From NCBI GenBank assembly GCA_030017815.1, contig JASEGX010000008.1, forward strand, positions 8,369 to 22,852: DNA of 14,484 bases, read 5' to 3'. The notes under the pieces are model-generated. The model saw only the letters and a list, made by a program, of their open reading frames with translations. It was not told the origin of the DNA and did not search any database. The DNA comes from Thermodesulfobacteriota bacterium. GTDB taxonomy: Bacteria; Desulfobacterota; QYQD01. A program made the translations under genes and the position numbers. Below, piece by piece: positions 9,022 to 13,999 of this stretch. The first letter of the stretch is position 1; each line of letters starts with the position of its first letter.

Positions 9022-10443
9022 ATGAAAGAGATTGATTACACTAAAGAAAAAATTGATGCCGCTATACAGACACTCGGGCCGGCTAAAATAGACTCCCCCA
9101 TCCCGGGTATTGACATCGGAGGAGAATATACCAACTTTGCTTCCGATAGCGATCGCATACTCTTTTACCAGAGAGAAAGATACTTTCGCCACTGTCTGGA
9201 AAAGAGGATAGATCCGGTTACGCTGGAGTTGGCCGGTCCCAGAAAGAAGATATACTTTGACCCGAAAAAACTGAGATGCGCCATAGTCACCTGCGGCGGC
9301 CTGTGTCCGGGGATCAATGATGTTATCCGCTCCATAGTCCTCGCCCTCTACCACACGTATGGCGTCCGTCATATCTATGGCATACGTTATGGCCTACAGG
9401 GACTTATCCCTAAATACGGCCATGAGATGTTAGAGTTAAATCCATCGGTAGTGGCCAATATCCATGAGATGGGAGGGACGTTTCTGGCCTCTTCCCGGGG
9501 GCCTCAGGACATAGAAGAAATTGTCGATGCCTTAGAAAGACTGAACATCGGACTGTTCTTTCTTATCGGTGGCGACGGCACCCTACATGCCGCTGCCTCC
9601 ATAACGGATGAGGTGGCGCGGCGCGGGGAGAAGATATCCATTATCGGCATCCCAAAGACTATCGACAATGATATCTTCCTCGTGTCCAGGTCGTTCGGAT
9701 TTGATACGGCAGTGGAAATGGCCGCCCAGGCTATCCGGTCGGCGCATACTGAGGCCACAGGAGCGCCGAACGGAGTCGGCCTGGTTAAGCTCATGGGTCG
9801 GCACTCTGGATTTATAGCGGCTAGTGCAGCCTTGGCCCTGAAAGAGGTTAATTTTGTACTCGTCCCTGAGATCGATCTTGATATTGAAGGTGAACATGGT
9901 CTCTTGAGTATTTTACGAAAACGGCTTATCGATCGCAAGCACGCGGTTATTGTAGCAGCCGAAGGGGCCGGGCAAAAATATGTGATGGATAAAGAGGTTA
10001 AACGCGATCCTTCCGGTAACATCAAATTAGGTGATATAGGCAAGTACTTACGCGACCAGATCAAAAACTACTTTAATCGGATTAAAATGCCGGTCAACAT
10101 ACGATATATTGATCCCAGTTATATCATCCGTAGCGTTCCGGCGAATGTAAATGACCGTATATTCTGCGGCTTCCTGGGTCAAATGGCTGTCCATGCCGGT
10201 ATGGCGGGGAAAACAGGCATGCTGGTCAGTCTGTGGAATAATCGCTATGTCCATGTCCCCCTGAAGAGCGCCATAGCCCGCAGGAAGGAAATTGATCCTA
10301 ATGGCCGGCTCTGGCTTAGCGTTCTTGAGTCCACCGGTCAACCGTCTCTTAAGAATCCAGTGCAGACGTCTGCAGAAATATGCCTTCAGGGAAAAAAACG
10401 GACATTAAAAACCACAAGGCGTTCTGCCTCGAAGCGCAAGTAA
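9022..10443 (+). CDS. 6-phosphofructokinase, plant/TP0108-type, probably ATP-dependent
   Basis: Phosphorylates fructose-6-phosphate in glycolysis. At 473 residues it is longer than the ~320-residue E. coli PfkA type, with an N-terminal extension of about 85 residues before CAIVTCGGLCPGIND. The phosphoryl-donor loop reads GGDGT (183-187): Gly at 186 is the residue associated with ATP use, where PPi-dependent enzymes have Asp. The catalytic loop reads PKTIDNDI (211-218); its Lys212 is the residue usual in PPi enzymes and also in plant-type ATP enzymes. KLMGRHSGFIA contributes to sugar-phosphate binding. The tail (KRTLKTTRRSASKRK) is strongly basic. The start has AAAAGGGG about 6 bases upstream. 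It follows kdsD by 35 bp and is the last gene of the plus-strand cluster. Donor specificity is inferred. Confidence 0.88.
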   Translation: MKEIDYTKEKIDAAIQTLGPAKIDSPIPGIDIGGEYTNFASDSDRILFYQRERYFRHCLEKRIDPVTLELAGPRKKIYFDPKKLRCAIVTCGGLCPGINDVIRSIVLALYHTYGVRHIYGIRYGLQGLIPKYGHEMLELNPSVVANIHEMGGTFLASSRGPQDIEEIVDALERLNIGLFFLIGGDGTLHAAASITDEVARRGEKISIIGIPKTIDNDIFLVSRSFGFDTAVEMAAQAIRSAHTEATGAPNGVGLVKLMGRHSGFIAASAALALKEVNFVLVPEIDLDIEGEHGLLSILRKRLIDRKHAVIVAAEGAGQKYVMDKEVKRDPSGNIKLGDIGKYLRDQIKNYFNRIKMPVNIRYIDPSYIIRSVPANVNDRIFCGFLGQMAVHAGMAGKTGMLVSLWNNRYVHVPLKSAIARRKEIDPNGRLWLSVLESTGQPSLKNPVQTSAEICLQGKKRTLKTTRRSASKRK

Positions 10444-10457
10444 GGGTTGATTGAAGC

Positions 10458-10576
10458 TCCCCGCAACAAGCTGCGGGGAATCTCCGTATGCAAGGTAAAA
10501 TGCATCGTATTCGCTCGCTAACCCCGCTGCAAGCAACGGGGAATGCGCTCGCTACGCATGTTCAATCACGAATGTC
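10458..10576. repeat. REP-like hairpin repeat, copy A
   Basis: Begins 14 bp after the pfk stop. Hairpin 1 is an 8-bp stem (TCCCCGCA at 10458-10465 with TGCGGGGA at 10472-10479) around a 6-nt loop, with no T-tract. Hairpin 2 pairs CCCCG (10522-10526) with CGGGG (10537-10541), plus an inner TGC/GCA. Bases 10474-10520 match 12779-12825 with one mismatch in 47, and 10551-10576 match 12859-12883 with one substitution and one indel. The two-hairpin layout resembles extragenic palindromic repeats. It may also protect the 3' end of the pfk transcript. Confidence 0.75.
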
Positions 10577-10597
10577 TGGTAATGTAGCTTTTTGCCC

Positions 10598-10627
10598 TTG
10601 ACAAGTTTGCTTTGGGTATGTTAGCTA
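10598..10627 (+). promoter_or_regulatory. Probable promoter of the tRNA-Lys/tRNA-Glu unit
   Basis: A perfect TTGACA lies at 10598-10603. The best -10 candidate is TAGCTA at 10622-10627, 18 bp away and preceded by TG at 10619-10620 (an extended -10 arrangement). It ends 23 bp before tRNA-Lys. The -35 is convincing; the -10 is poor, so its exact position is uncertain. Confidence 0.5.
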
Positions 10628-10650
10628 TACGGCCTCTTTCCTGTAAATGC

Positions 10651-10726
10651 GGGCCGTTAACTCAGGTGGTAGAGTATCTGCCTTTTAAGCAGAGAGTCGC
10701 TGGTTCGAGTCCAGCACGGCCCACCA
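10651..10726 (+). tRNA. tRNA-Lys (anticodon UUU)
   Basis: Cloverleaf read by eye. The acceptor GGGCCGT pairs perfectly with ACGGCCC. The anticodon stem TCTGC/GCAGA encloses the loop CTTTTAA with anticodon TTT. The T stem GCTGG/CCAGC encloses TTCGAGT. The discriminator A is followed by an encoded CCA (10724-10726). It is 16 bp from the tRNA-Glu gene and probably co-transcribed with it. Confidence 0.95.
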
Positions 10727-10742
10727 GTAAATAATAGAATAC

Positions 10743-10820
10743 GTCCCCATCGTCTAGTCAGGTCCAGGACACCGGCCTTTCACGCCGGCAACACCGGTTC
10801 AAATCCGGTTGGGGACGCCA
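10743..10820 (+). tRNA. tRNA-Glu (anticodon UUC)
   Basis: The acceptor GTCCCCA pairs with TGGGGAC. The anticodon stem CCGGC/GCCGG encloses the loop CTTTCAC, giving anticodon TTC. The T stem ACCGG/CCGGT carries TTCAAAT. The discriminator G is followed by an encoded CCA at 10818-10820. A strong terminator follows 8 bp later. Confidence 0.95.
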
Positions 10821-10828
10821 GTAAAACC

Positions 10829-10860
10829 AAGAGGCTAACCAAAGATGGTTAGCCTCTTTT
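10829..10860 (+). terminator. Intrinsic terminator after the tRNA pair
   Basis: A perfect 12-bp stem (AAGAGGCTAACC at 10829-10840, GGTTAGCCTCTT at 10847-10858) with a 6-nt loop, ending in TTTT on the plus strand. On the minus strand the same stem is followed by TTGGTTTT, so it may also stop transcripts coming from proC. Confidence 0.88.
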
Positions 10861-10883
10861 AGTTTGCCTGTGCAAACCTGAAA

Positions 10884-10970
10884 TTAATACTCCTCACGGT
10901 TAATCTGACAATAGCTTCTTTCGTGATCACAGGAAGGACATTTTTCCGGCGGCGTGGTTGCCTTAACTTT
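10884..10970 (-). pseudogene. Start-less rubrerythrin-like C-terminal remnant
   Basis: Immediately after proC on the minus strand, in the +1 frame, 28 codons read KVKATTPPEKCPSCDHERSY and then CQINREEY before a TAA at 10884-10886. PPEKCPxCxHxxxY followed by a terminal Tyr is how the rubredoxin-like zinc/iron ribbon at the end of many rubrerythrins reads. No ATG, GTG or TTG opens the frame; it is closed upstream by a TGA inside the last codons of proC. It may be a decayed remnant of a rubrerythrin gene, a tail joined to ProC by a +1 frameshift (natural or a sequence error), or chance. I favour a remnant. Homology is judged from memory. Confidence 0.4.
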
Positions 10971-11790
10971 TCAAAACCTCTTCTCTTAATTCCTGTGATC
11001 TTCTGGTTGCCGCCTCAACCGTATCCATCAGGATGCCATTGAGACCGGCCCTGGCCATAACATGCAGACCGGCTATGGTGGTGCCGCCGGGCGAGGTGAC
11101 CATCTCCTTAAGGCAGCCCAAGTGCTCACCCGTCTCCATAGCTAATTTCACCGAACCGAGTACGGTCTGTAAAGTGAGTACCCTGGCCACATCACGGGAA
11201 AGCCCCATCCTGACCCCGGCATCAATGAAGGCCTCCATAATGGCAAATATGTAGGCCGGGCCGCTGCCGGAAAGACCGGTGACGGCATCAAGATATTTTT
11301 CTTCCACGATTACCGTCCTCCCTACCGCAGAGAATACCTGCTCGGCAAGCTGTAAGTCCCTTACGCCGGCATATTTACCTTTGGCCAGGGCCGTCGCTCC
11401 CTCGCCGATAAGGGCCGGGGTATTCGGCATGACCCGGATGATACGGCTCTTTTCCGGCAGCCTGGCCTCCAGATATCGCAGAGGGATGCCCGCCGCAATA
11501 GAAATAACCAGGTGTTTCGCTGCCATCCCGGGCCTTATTTCATCCAGGACTGCGGCCATCACCTGGGGCTTGACCGCCAGTATGATTACGTTACTCCGGG
11601 TGACCAGTTCTTTGTTACTCTGACATGCGTTGACGTCGTAAGTCTCTTTAAGATGTTCCCGGCAGCCAGCGCTGGCGTCGAACACACAGACCTGTTCAGC
11701 CTTTACCACTTTGGCTTTAAGCAGACCCTTAAGAAGAGCCTCTCCCATCTTTCCGCCACCAATAAACCCTATCTTACCTTTTAGTCCCAT
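10963..11790 (-). CDS. proC: Pyrroline-5-carboxylate reductase
   Basis: Catalyses the last step of proline synthesis, reducing pyrroline-5-carboxylate with NAD(P)H in the cytoplasm. It has 275 residues, normal for the family. The N-terminal Rossmann motif is GFIGGGKMG (residues 8-16). The NAVKPQ-like segment appears as ILAVKPQVM, and VMPNTPALIGEGATAL and the signature GLSGSGPAYIFAIMEAFIDA are all present. The C-terminal dimerisation region has VTSPGGTTIAGL. The start has AAAGGGG a few bases upstream in the minus orientation. It stands alone, opposite in direction to the tRNAs and the plus-strand cluster. The 94-bp region behind the start separates it from the antitoxin genes on the same strand; I see no convincing promoter there. 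Confidence 0.95.
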   Translation of the reverse strand: MGLKGKIGFIGGGKMGEALLKGLLKAKVVKAEQVCVFDASAGCREHLKETYDVNACQSNKELVTRSNVIILAVKPQVMAAVLDEIRPGMAAKHLVISIAAGIPLRYLEARLPEKSRIIRVMPNTPALIGEGATALAKGKYAGVRDLQLAEQVFSAVGRTVIVEEKYLDAVTGLSGSGPAYIFAIMEAFIDAGVRMGLSRDVARVLTLQTVLGSVKLAMETGEHLGCLKEMVTSPGGTTIAGLHVMARAGLNGILMDTVEAATRRSQELREEVLKS

Positions 11791-11884
11791 TTTAACCCCT
11801 TTACCTCTTACATAGTCTCAAATCTTAACCACAGGGCACACAGAGAATTTATTGTCCACAAAAAACTCAAACTTCAATTTACTC

Positions 11885-12169
11885 CTATACCGCGATAGGT
11901 TCAATTCCCTTAAAATCTGAATCATTCAAATGACTCAGATCCCAATTATCTTGTAGGTTGAGCCAGAATTGAGGACTTCCTCCCAAAGCCTTAGACAGCC
12001 TCATCGCCATTTCAGCACTTATACCTCGCTTACCCCGGCATATCTCATTAACTGTTTTTGGTAACACTCCTATATGGTTTGCCAGGGCAGTTTGAGTAAG
12101 TCCTATCTCCTCTAATTCATCCTGCAATACTTCACCAGGATGTACAGGCGTAAAATGTATTTTACTCAT
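11885..12169 (-). CDS. HigA-type antitoxin / XRE regulator without an adjacent toxin
   Basis: A 94-residue DNA-binding protein of the HigA (VapI-like) antitoxin family. These proteins bind HigB mRNA-interferase toxins and repress their own operon. The family pattern is clear: HPGEVLQDELEEIGLTQ, a helix-turn-helix (LANHIGVLPKTVNEICRGKR, about residues 29-48) and AMRLSKALGGSPQFWLNLQ. I chose the ATG at 12169 (MSKIHF): it has AAGGAG 7 bases upstream and gives the usual family start. A longer frame begins further upstream but would be translated from promoter sequence. No HigB gene lies in front; only a ~65-nt leader separates it from the promoter, so it is an orphan antitoxin. It is clearly diverged from the second HigA at 12304-12642. 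Confidence 0.87.
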   Translation of the reverse strand: MSKIHFTPVHPGEVLQDELEEIGLTQTALANHIGVLPKTVNEICRGKRGISAEMAMRLSKALGGSPQFWLNLQDNWDLSHLNDSDFKGIEPIAV

Positions 12170-12178
12170 TTCTTGGCT

Positions 12179-12195
12179 CCTTGATATTATCAAGG
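12179..12195. promoter_or_regulatory. Palindrome over the ribosome-binding region of the first higA
   Basis: A perfect inverted repeat, CCTTGAT-ATT-ATCAAGG (7-bp arms, 3-bp centre). It contains the AAGGAG of the gene's ribosome-binding site on the minus strand and lies about 40-55 bp downstream of the promoter. The symmetry and position suggest a dimeric operator, possibly bound by the HigA protein itself, or an mRNA hairpin hiding the ribosome site. The HigB remnant locus lacks this palindrome. Confidence 0.45.
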
Positions 12196-12298
12196 AATGG
12201 CTCCCGCGACATCGAGCCGGGTCTGACGAGGCTATCCTAAGCAGATATCCTGTTTCCGTCAAGAGTTATGCAATGTGAGAAACAGTATCCCTATTTTT
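12195..12298. repeat. 104-bp direct repeat with promoter, copy 1
   Basis: Aligns without gaps to 12908-13011 (offset 713 bp) with 9 differences in 104. The differences include four near the right edge, so the core is better conserved. It carries the minus-strand promoter listed separately and ends in a short T run. The two copies bracket the second higA and the HigB remnant, as a segmental duplication of a toxin-antitoxin promoter region would. Confidence 0.85.
12234..12262 (-). promoter_or_regulatory. Sigma70-like promoter of the first higA
   Basis: On the minus strand, TTGACG (12262-12257) and TAGGAT (12239-12234) are separated by exactly 17 bp. The promoter points at the antitoxin gene starting at 12169. 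It lies inside the 104-bp repeat, and both hexamers and the spacing are unchanged in the other copy. Confidence 0.65.
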
Positions 12299-12303
12299 CC
12301 TAC

Positions 12304-12642
12304 TCAAGCGGTTGGTTCGCTGTTAAGTGTTGAGTCGGAGTGAAGCATATGTAGGGAGATCGGCTTTACCTTTTGCCATTCTTTTGAAGCCGTTTCAGCT
12401 TGCCATAAATCATAATTTTTCTGCAAATTAAGCCAAAAATCAGGGGTGGTATCGAATGCACGGGATAGGCGCAAAGCCATATCTGGTGTAATAGCCCCTC
12501 TTTCATTAATAATTTTGGATAATGTTTTTCTGGAAACGCCAAGAAGTTCAGCCAGATCCTTTATTGTGATAGATAATGGTGCCAGATAATCTTCTTTTAC
12601 GATCTTCCCAGGATGTGTTGGTTGTCTTATCATTTTTTTCAT
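12304..12642 (-). CDS. higA: HigA-type antitoxin, partner of a truncated HigB
   Basis: A 112-residue antitoxin of the HigA/VapI XRE family. It opens with QPTHPGKIVKEDYLAPLSIT, has a helix-turn-helix (about LAELLGVSRKTLSKIINERG) and the family segment ITPDMALRLSRAFDTTPDFWLNLQ. The C-terminal tail after about residue 88 is longer than in the other copy. The ATG at 12642 has AGGAG 8 bases upstream, and the gene begins 11 bp after the stop of the HigB remnant, the normal toxin-first higBA order. With the toxin broken, it may persist as a regulator or as an antidote against HigB encoded elsewhere. It resembles the first HigA in pattern, not closely in sequence, so the two are not recent copies. 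Confidence 0.88.
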   Translation of the reverse strand: MKKMIRQPTHPGKIVKEDYLAPLSITIKDLAELLGVSRKTLSKIINERGAITPDMALRLSRAFDTTPDFWLNLQKNYDLWQAETASKEWQKVKPISLHMLHSDSTLNSEPTA

Positions 12643-12653
12643 TGCTTTATCTC

Positions 12654-12779
12654 CTAATGATAATCATCATAATCGACAATGAAGGCGTCGCCGTTAATAA
12701 ATTTGAAAAAGACCCGCCAATTACCTGAAACTTTTACGGCATGGGTGTCTTTTTTATTTCCACTCAACTGGTGAAGAAC
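12654..12779 (-). pseudogene. higB: HigB toxin, 5'-truncated remnant
   Basis: The last 41 codons of a HigB/RelE-fold mRNA-cleaving toxin: VLHQLSGNKKDTHAVKVSGN followed by WRVFFKFINGDAFIVDYDDY and a final His. The pattern (LxGxxKxTxAVxVSGNWRV, then DYxDYH at the end) is the normal HigB C-terminus. Full HigB is about 90 residues, so roughly the first half is missing. The match to HigB stops at 12779, precisely where the second REP-like repeat starts. A chimeric frame continues into the repeat to a TTG at 12836 but lacks a ribosome-binding site and would not restore the N-terminal half. I consider the toxin dead. Confidence 0.8.
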
Positions 12780-12883
12780 GGGGAATCTCCGTATGCAAGG
12801 TAAAATGCATCGTATGCGCTCGCTATGCATGTTCAAGAGGAAAATGGATGGGCCAAAAGCTACGCACGTTCAACACGAATGTC
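12779..12883. repeat. REP-like repeat, copy B
   Basis: Bases 12779-12825 match 10474-10520 with one mismatch, and 12859-12883 match 10551-10576 with one substitution and a one-base gap. The left hairpin arm of copy A (10458-10473) and its second hairpin are absent, so this copy is partial or rearranged. Its left border abuts the last recognisable HigB codon. From here to about 13146, some 365 bp, no credible gene is seen, only repeats, promoter elements and the C-box. Confidence 0.75.
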
Positions 12884-12907
12884 CCGCCCTTCTGCCTATT
12901 ATATGGC

Positions 12908-13011
12908 GAATGGCTCCCGCTACATCGAGTCGGGTCTGTCAAGGCTATCCTAAGCAGATATCCTATTTCCGTCAAGAGTTATGCAATGTGAGAAACAACG
13001 TCCCCATTTTT
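12908..13011. repeat. 104-bp direct repeat with promoter, copy 2
   Basis: Second copy of the block at 12195-12298, in the same orientation and about 91% identical. Homology begins at GAATGGCTCCCGC and fades at the T run before 13012. It supplies a promoter facing the HigB remnant and the second higA. Confidence 0.85.
12947..12975 (-). promoter_or_regulatory. Sigma70-like promoter of the higB remnant-higA locus
   Basis: TTGACG (12975-12970) and TAGGAT (12952-12947) on the minus strand, 17 bp apart, identical to the promoter in the first repeat copy. Transcripts would cross the REP-like copy B and the HigB remnant before reaching higA at 12642. Confidence 0.6.
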
Positions 13012-13032
13012 GTTTCACCCATTTTTGTTTCA
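13003..13032. repeat. 15-bp perfect tandem duplication
   Basis: CCCATTTTTGTTTCA occurs twice head to tail (13003-13017 and 13018-13032). The first unit also forms an inverted repeat with GAAACAA at 12992-12998 (partner TTGTTTC at 13010-13016). It lies at the edge of the 104-bp repeat, outside any gene. Confidence 0.8.
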
Positions 13033-13098
13033 ACTGAGTGTCCGTTTTTACTTGACCAGATCACCTCTCTCCTTAAAGTGTACTTTTCTTAAATTGCT

Positions 13099-13123
13099 AC
13101 TTATAGTCTGTAGACTCATCGTC
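13099..13123 (+). promoter_or_regulatory. C-box-like operator of the restriction-modification controller
   Basis: Two adjacent dyads lie upstream of the controller gene: ACT-TAT-AGT at 13099-13107 and GAC-TCATC-GTC at 13113-13123, joined so that AGTCT-GT-AGACT is itself a palindrome (13105-13116). This closely resembles the ACTTATAGTC...GACT pattern described for C-boxes of controller-regulated type II systems (recalled, not searched). It ends 23 bp before the controller ATG, as expected if bound controller dimers activate and then repress a promoter just downstream. Confidence 0.7.
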
Positions 13124-13146
13124 ATCAATTGTGTCATTTTATTATT

Positions 13147-13365
13147 ATGAGTGAGGATTCAAGAAAGAAGTTTGGCAAACGTATTCGTACTCTCCGAAAA
13201 CAGGCAGGCTGGTCCCAAGAAAAGCTTGCTGCTGCTTGTGATCTCCACCGGACCTACGTCGGTGCTGTTGAACGAGGTGAAAGAAACGTAAGCCTCCTCA
13301 ATATCGTGCAATTTGCCCGCGCTCTCCGTGTGAAGCCTGCTGACCTTATGGAGGACATCTCTTAA
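13147..13365 (+). CDS. Controller (C) protein of the restriction-modification system, XRE family
   Basis: A 72-residue helix-turn-helix regulator. The fold runs from FGKRIRTLRKQAGWSQEKLA through the recognition region CDLHRTYVGAVERGERNVSL to IVQFARALRVKPADLMEDI, an almost minimal XRE domain, as in C proteins. Its role would be to delay and then boost endonuclease expression while the methyltransferase protects the host. I chose the ATG at 13147 over the TTG at 13129: it gives the normal start, and the TTG lies almost against the C-box. No Shine-Dalgarno sequence precedes it, and TTTTAT at 13137-13142 could serve as a -10, so a leaderless or nearly leaderless message is plausible, as known for some C genes. 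Its TAA shares one base with the ATG of the endonuclease gene, indicating coupled translation. Confidence 0.82.
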   Translation: MSEDSRKKFGKRIRTLRKQAGWSQEKLAAACDLHRTYVGAVERGERNVSLLNIVQFARALRVKPADLMEDIS

Positions 13366-13958
13366 TGGCCTCTCCTTACACTGGTTTGCCTCCAAAAAAA
13401 TGGCTTGAAGTAACGCGCAAGCTTGTCAATGAACACCCTCTTAAGACCGCCGAGATTGTAGCCGTCGTCTTAACGGCATGGGATTCCATCTTCGCATCCA
13501 GTATGGGTACAAGAGCATTCCATATTGGCGAGGATATATTCCCGAAGCCCCAAATCATGGGGTTCTTTCTCCATGAACTAATCCCGCTTGACCTCACGGC
13601 CCGCTATCCCAAAAAATGGCGGGGTGAGAGATCCTCTGGCGACAAGGATATCGTTTACATCCCTGATGATAGGTTTTCAATCGAAGTGAAGACATCCTCT
13701 AACCCAAGCCATATTTTTGGTAACCGGAGCTACGCCCAAGAAACATCAAAGAACAAGAAGGCAAAATCCGGTTATTATTTGGCGATTAATTTCCAAAAGT
13801 TTTCAGCCATGTTAAAAAAACCGAACATTCTTCTTATCCGCTTCGGCTGGCTTGATTCAACTGACTGGATTGGTCAGAAAGCTGCAACGGGACAGCAATC
13901 TCGGCTCCCACCCGAAGTTGAGAGCTTTAAGCTACTTGAAATCTACAAACACACCTAA
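13365..13958 (+). CDS. Type II restriction endonuclease, ScaI family
   Basis: A 197-residue protein matching, from memory, the ScaI-type restriction endonuclease family. Characteristic stretches are SPYTGLPPKKW at the N-terminus, FPKPQIMGFFLHELIPLDL (59-77) and FGNRSYAQETSKNKKAKSGY (118-137). A PD-(D/E)xK-like centre is visible as Asp95 (in GDKDIVYIPDD) and Glu107-Val-Lys109 (in FSIEVKTSS). RFGWLDSTDWIGQ and ATGQQSRL follow. By family it may cut AGTACT, but specificity is not readable from the sequence. The start overlaps the controller stop (TAATG), with GGAGG 10 bases upstream. It converges on the methyltransferase gene with 17 bp between stops. The frame is intact and all expected motifs are present, so it is probably active. 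Confidence 0.82.
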   Translation: MASPYTGLPPKKWLEVTRKLVNEHPLKTAEIVAVVLTAWDSIFASSMGTRAFHIGEDIFPKPQIMGFFLHELIPLDLTARYPKKWRGERSSGDKDIVYIPDDRFSIEVKTSSNPSHIFGNRSYAQETSKNKKAKSGYYLAINFQKFSAMLKKPNILLIRFGWLDSTDWIGQKAATGQQSRLPPEVESFKLLEIYKHT

Positions 13959-13999
13959 AAAAGGGTGCCTTGCCTCTATGCATTTTGGCACTCTTTTTT
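13957..13999. terminator. Bidirectional terminator between convergent R and M genes
   Basis: AAAAAAGGGTGCC (13957-13969) pairs with GGCACTCTTTTTT (13987-13999): 13 bp with one G-T pair and a 17-nt loop. A-tract and T-tract on opposite arms give a U-tail in both directions. The left arm starts in the endonuclease stop codon, and the right arm lies in the last codons of the methyltransferase. Confidence 0.75.

Noticed and set aside
10743..10820. tRNA-Glu 3' end as an integration (att) site for the downstream accessory genes
   Set aside because: I found no second copy of the tRNA 3' segment downstream, no integrase gene is present, and proC, a housekeeping gene, lies directly next to it.
11825..11850. 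AACCACAGGGCACACAGAG stretch upstream of proC as a repeat unit
   Set aside because: It resembles a motif I associate with dispersed repeats, but only one copy was seen here, so a repeat cannot be supported.
12170..12262. N-terminal extension of the first HigA to position 12262
   Set aside because: The extension would be translated from the promoter -10/spacer region, and the downstream ATG has a proper AAGGAG and the family start.
12654..12836. A complete 60-residue toxin gene
   Set aside because: The first ~19 codons come from the repeat and lack HigB features; there is no ribosome-binding site. It is treated as a truncated remnant.
12793..13092. A 99-codon plus-strand open frame running through the repeats
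   Set aside because: It is made entirely of REP-like repeat, the 104-bp promoter block and the 15-bp tandem duplication. It runs antisense to the promoter, has no ribosome-binding site and shows no recognisable domain.
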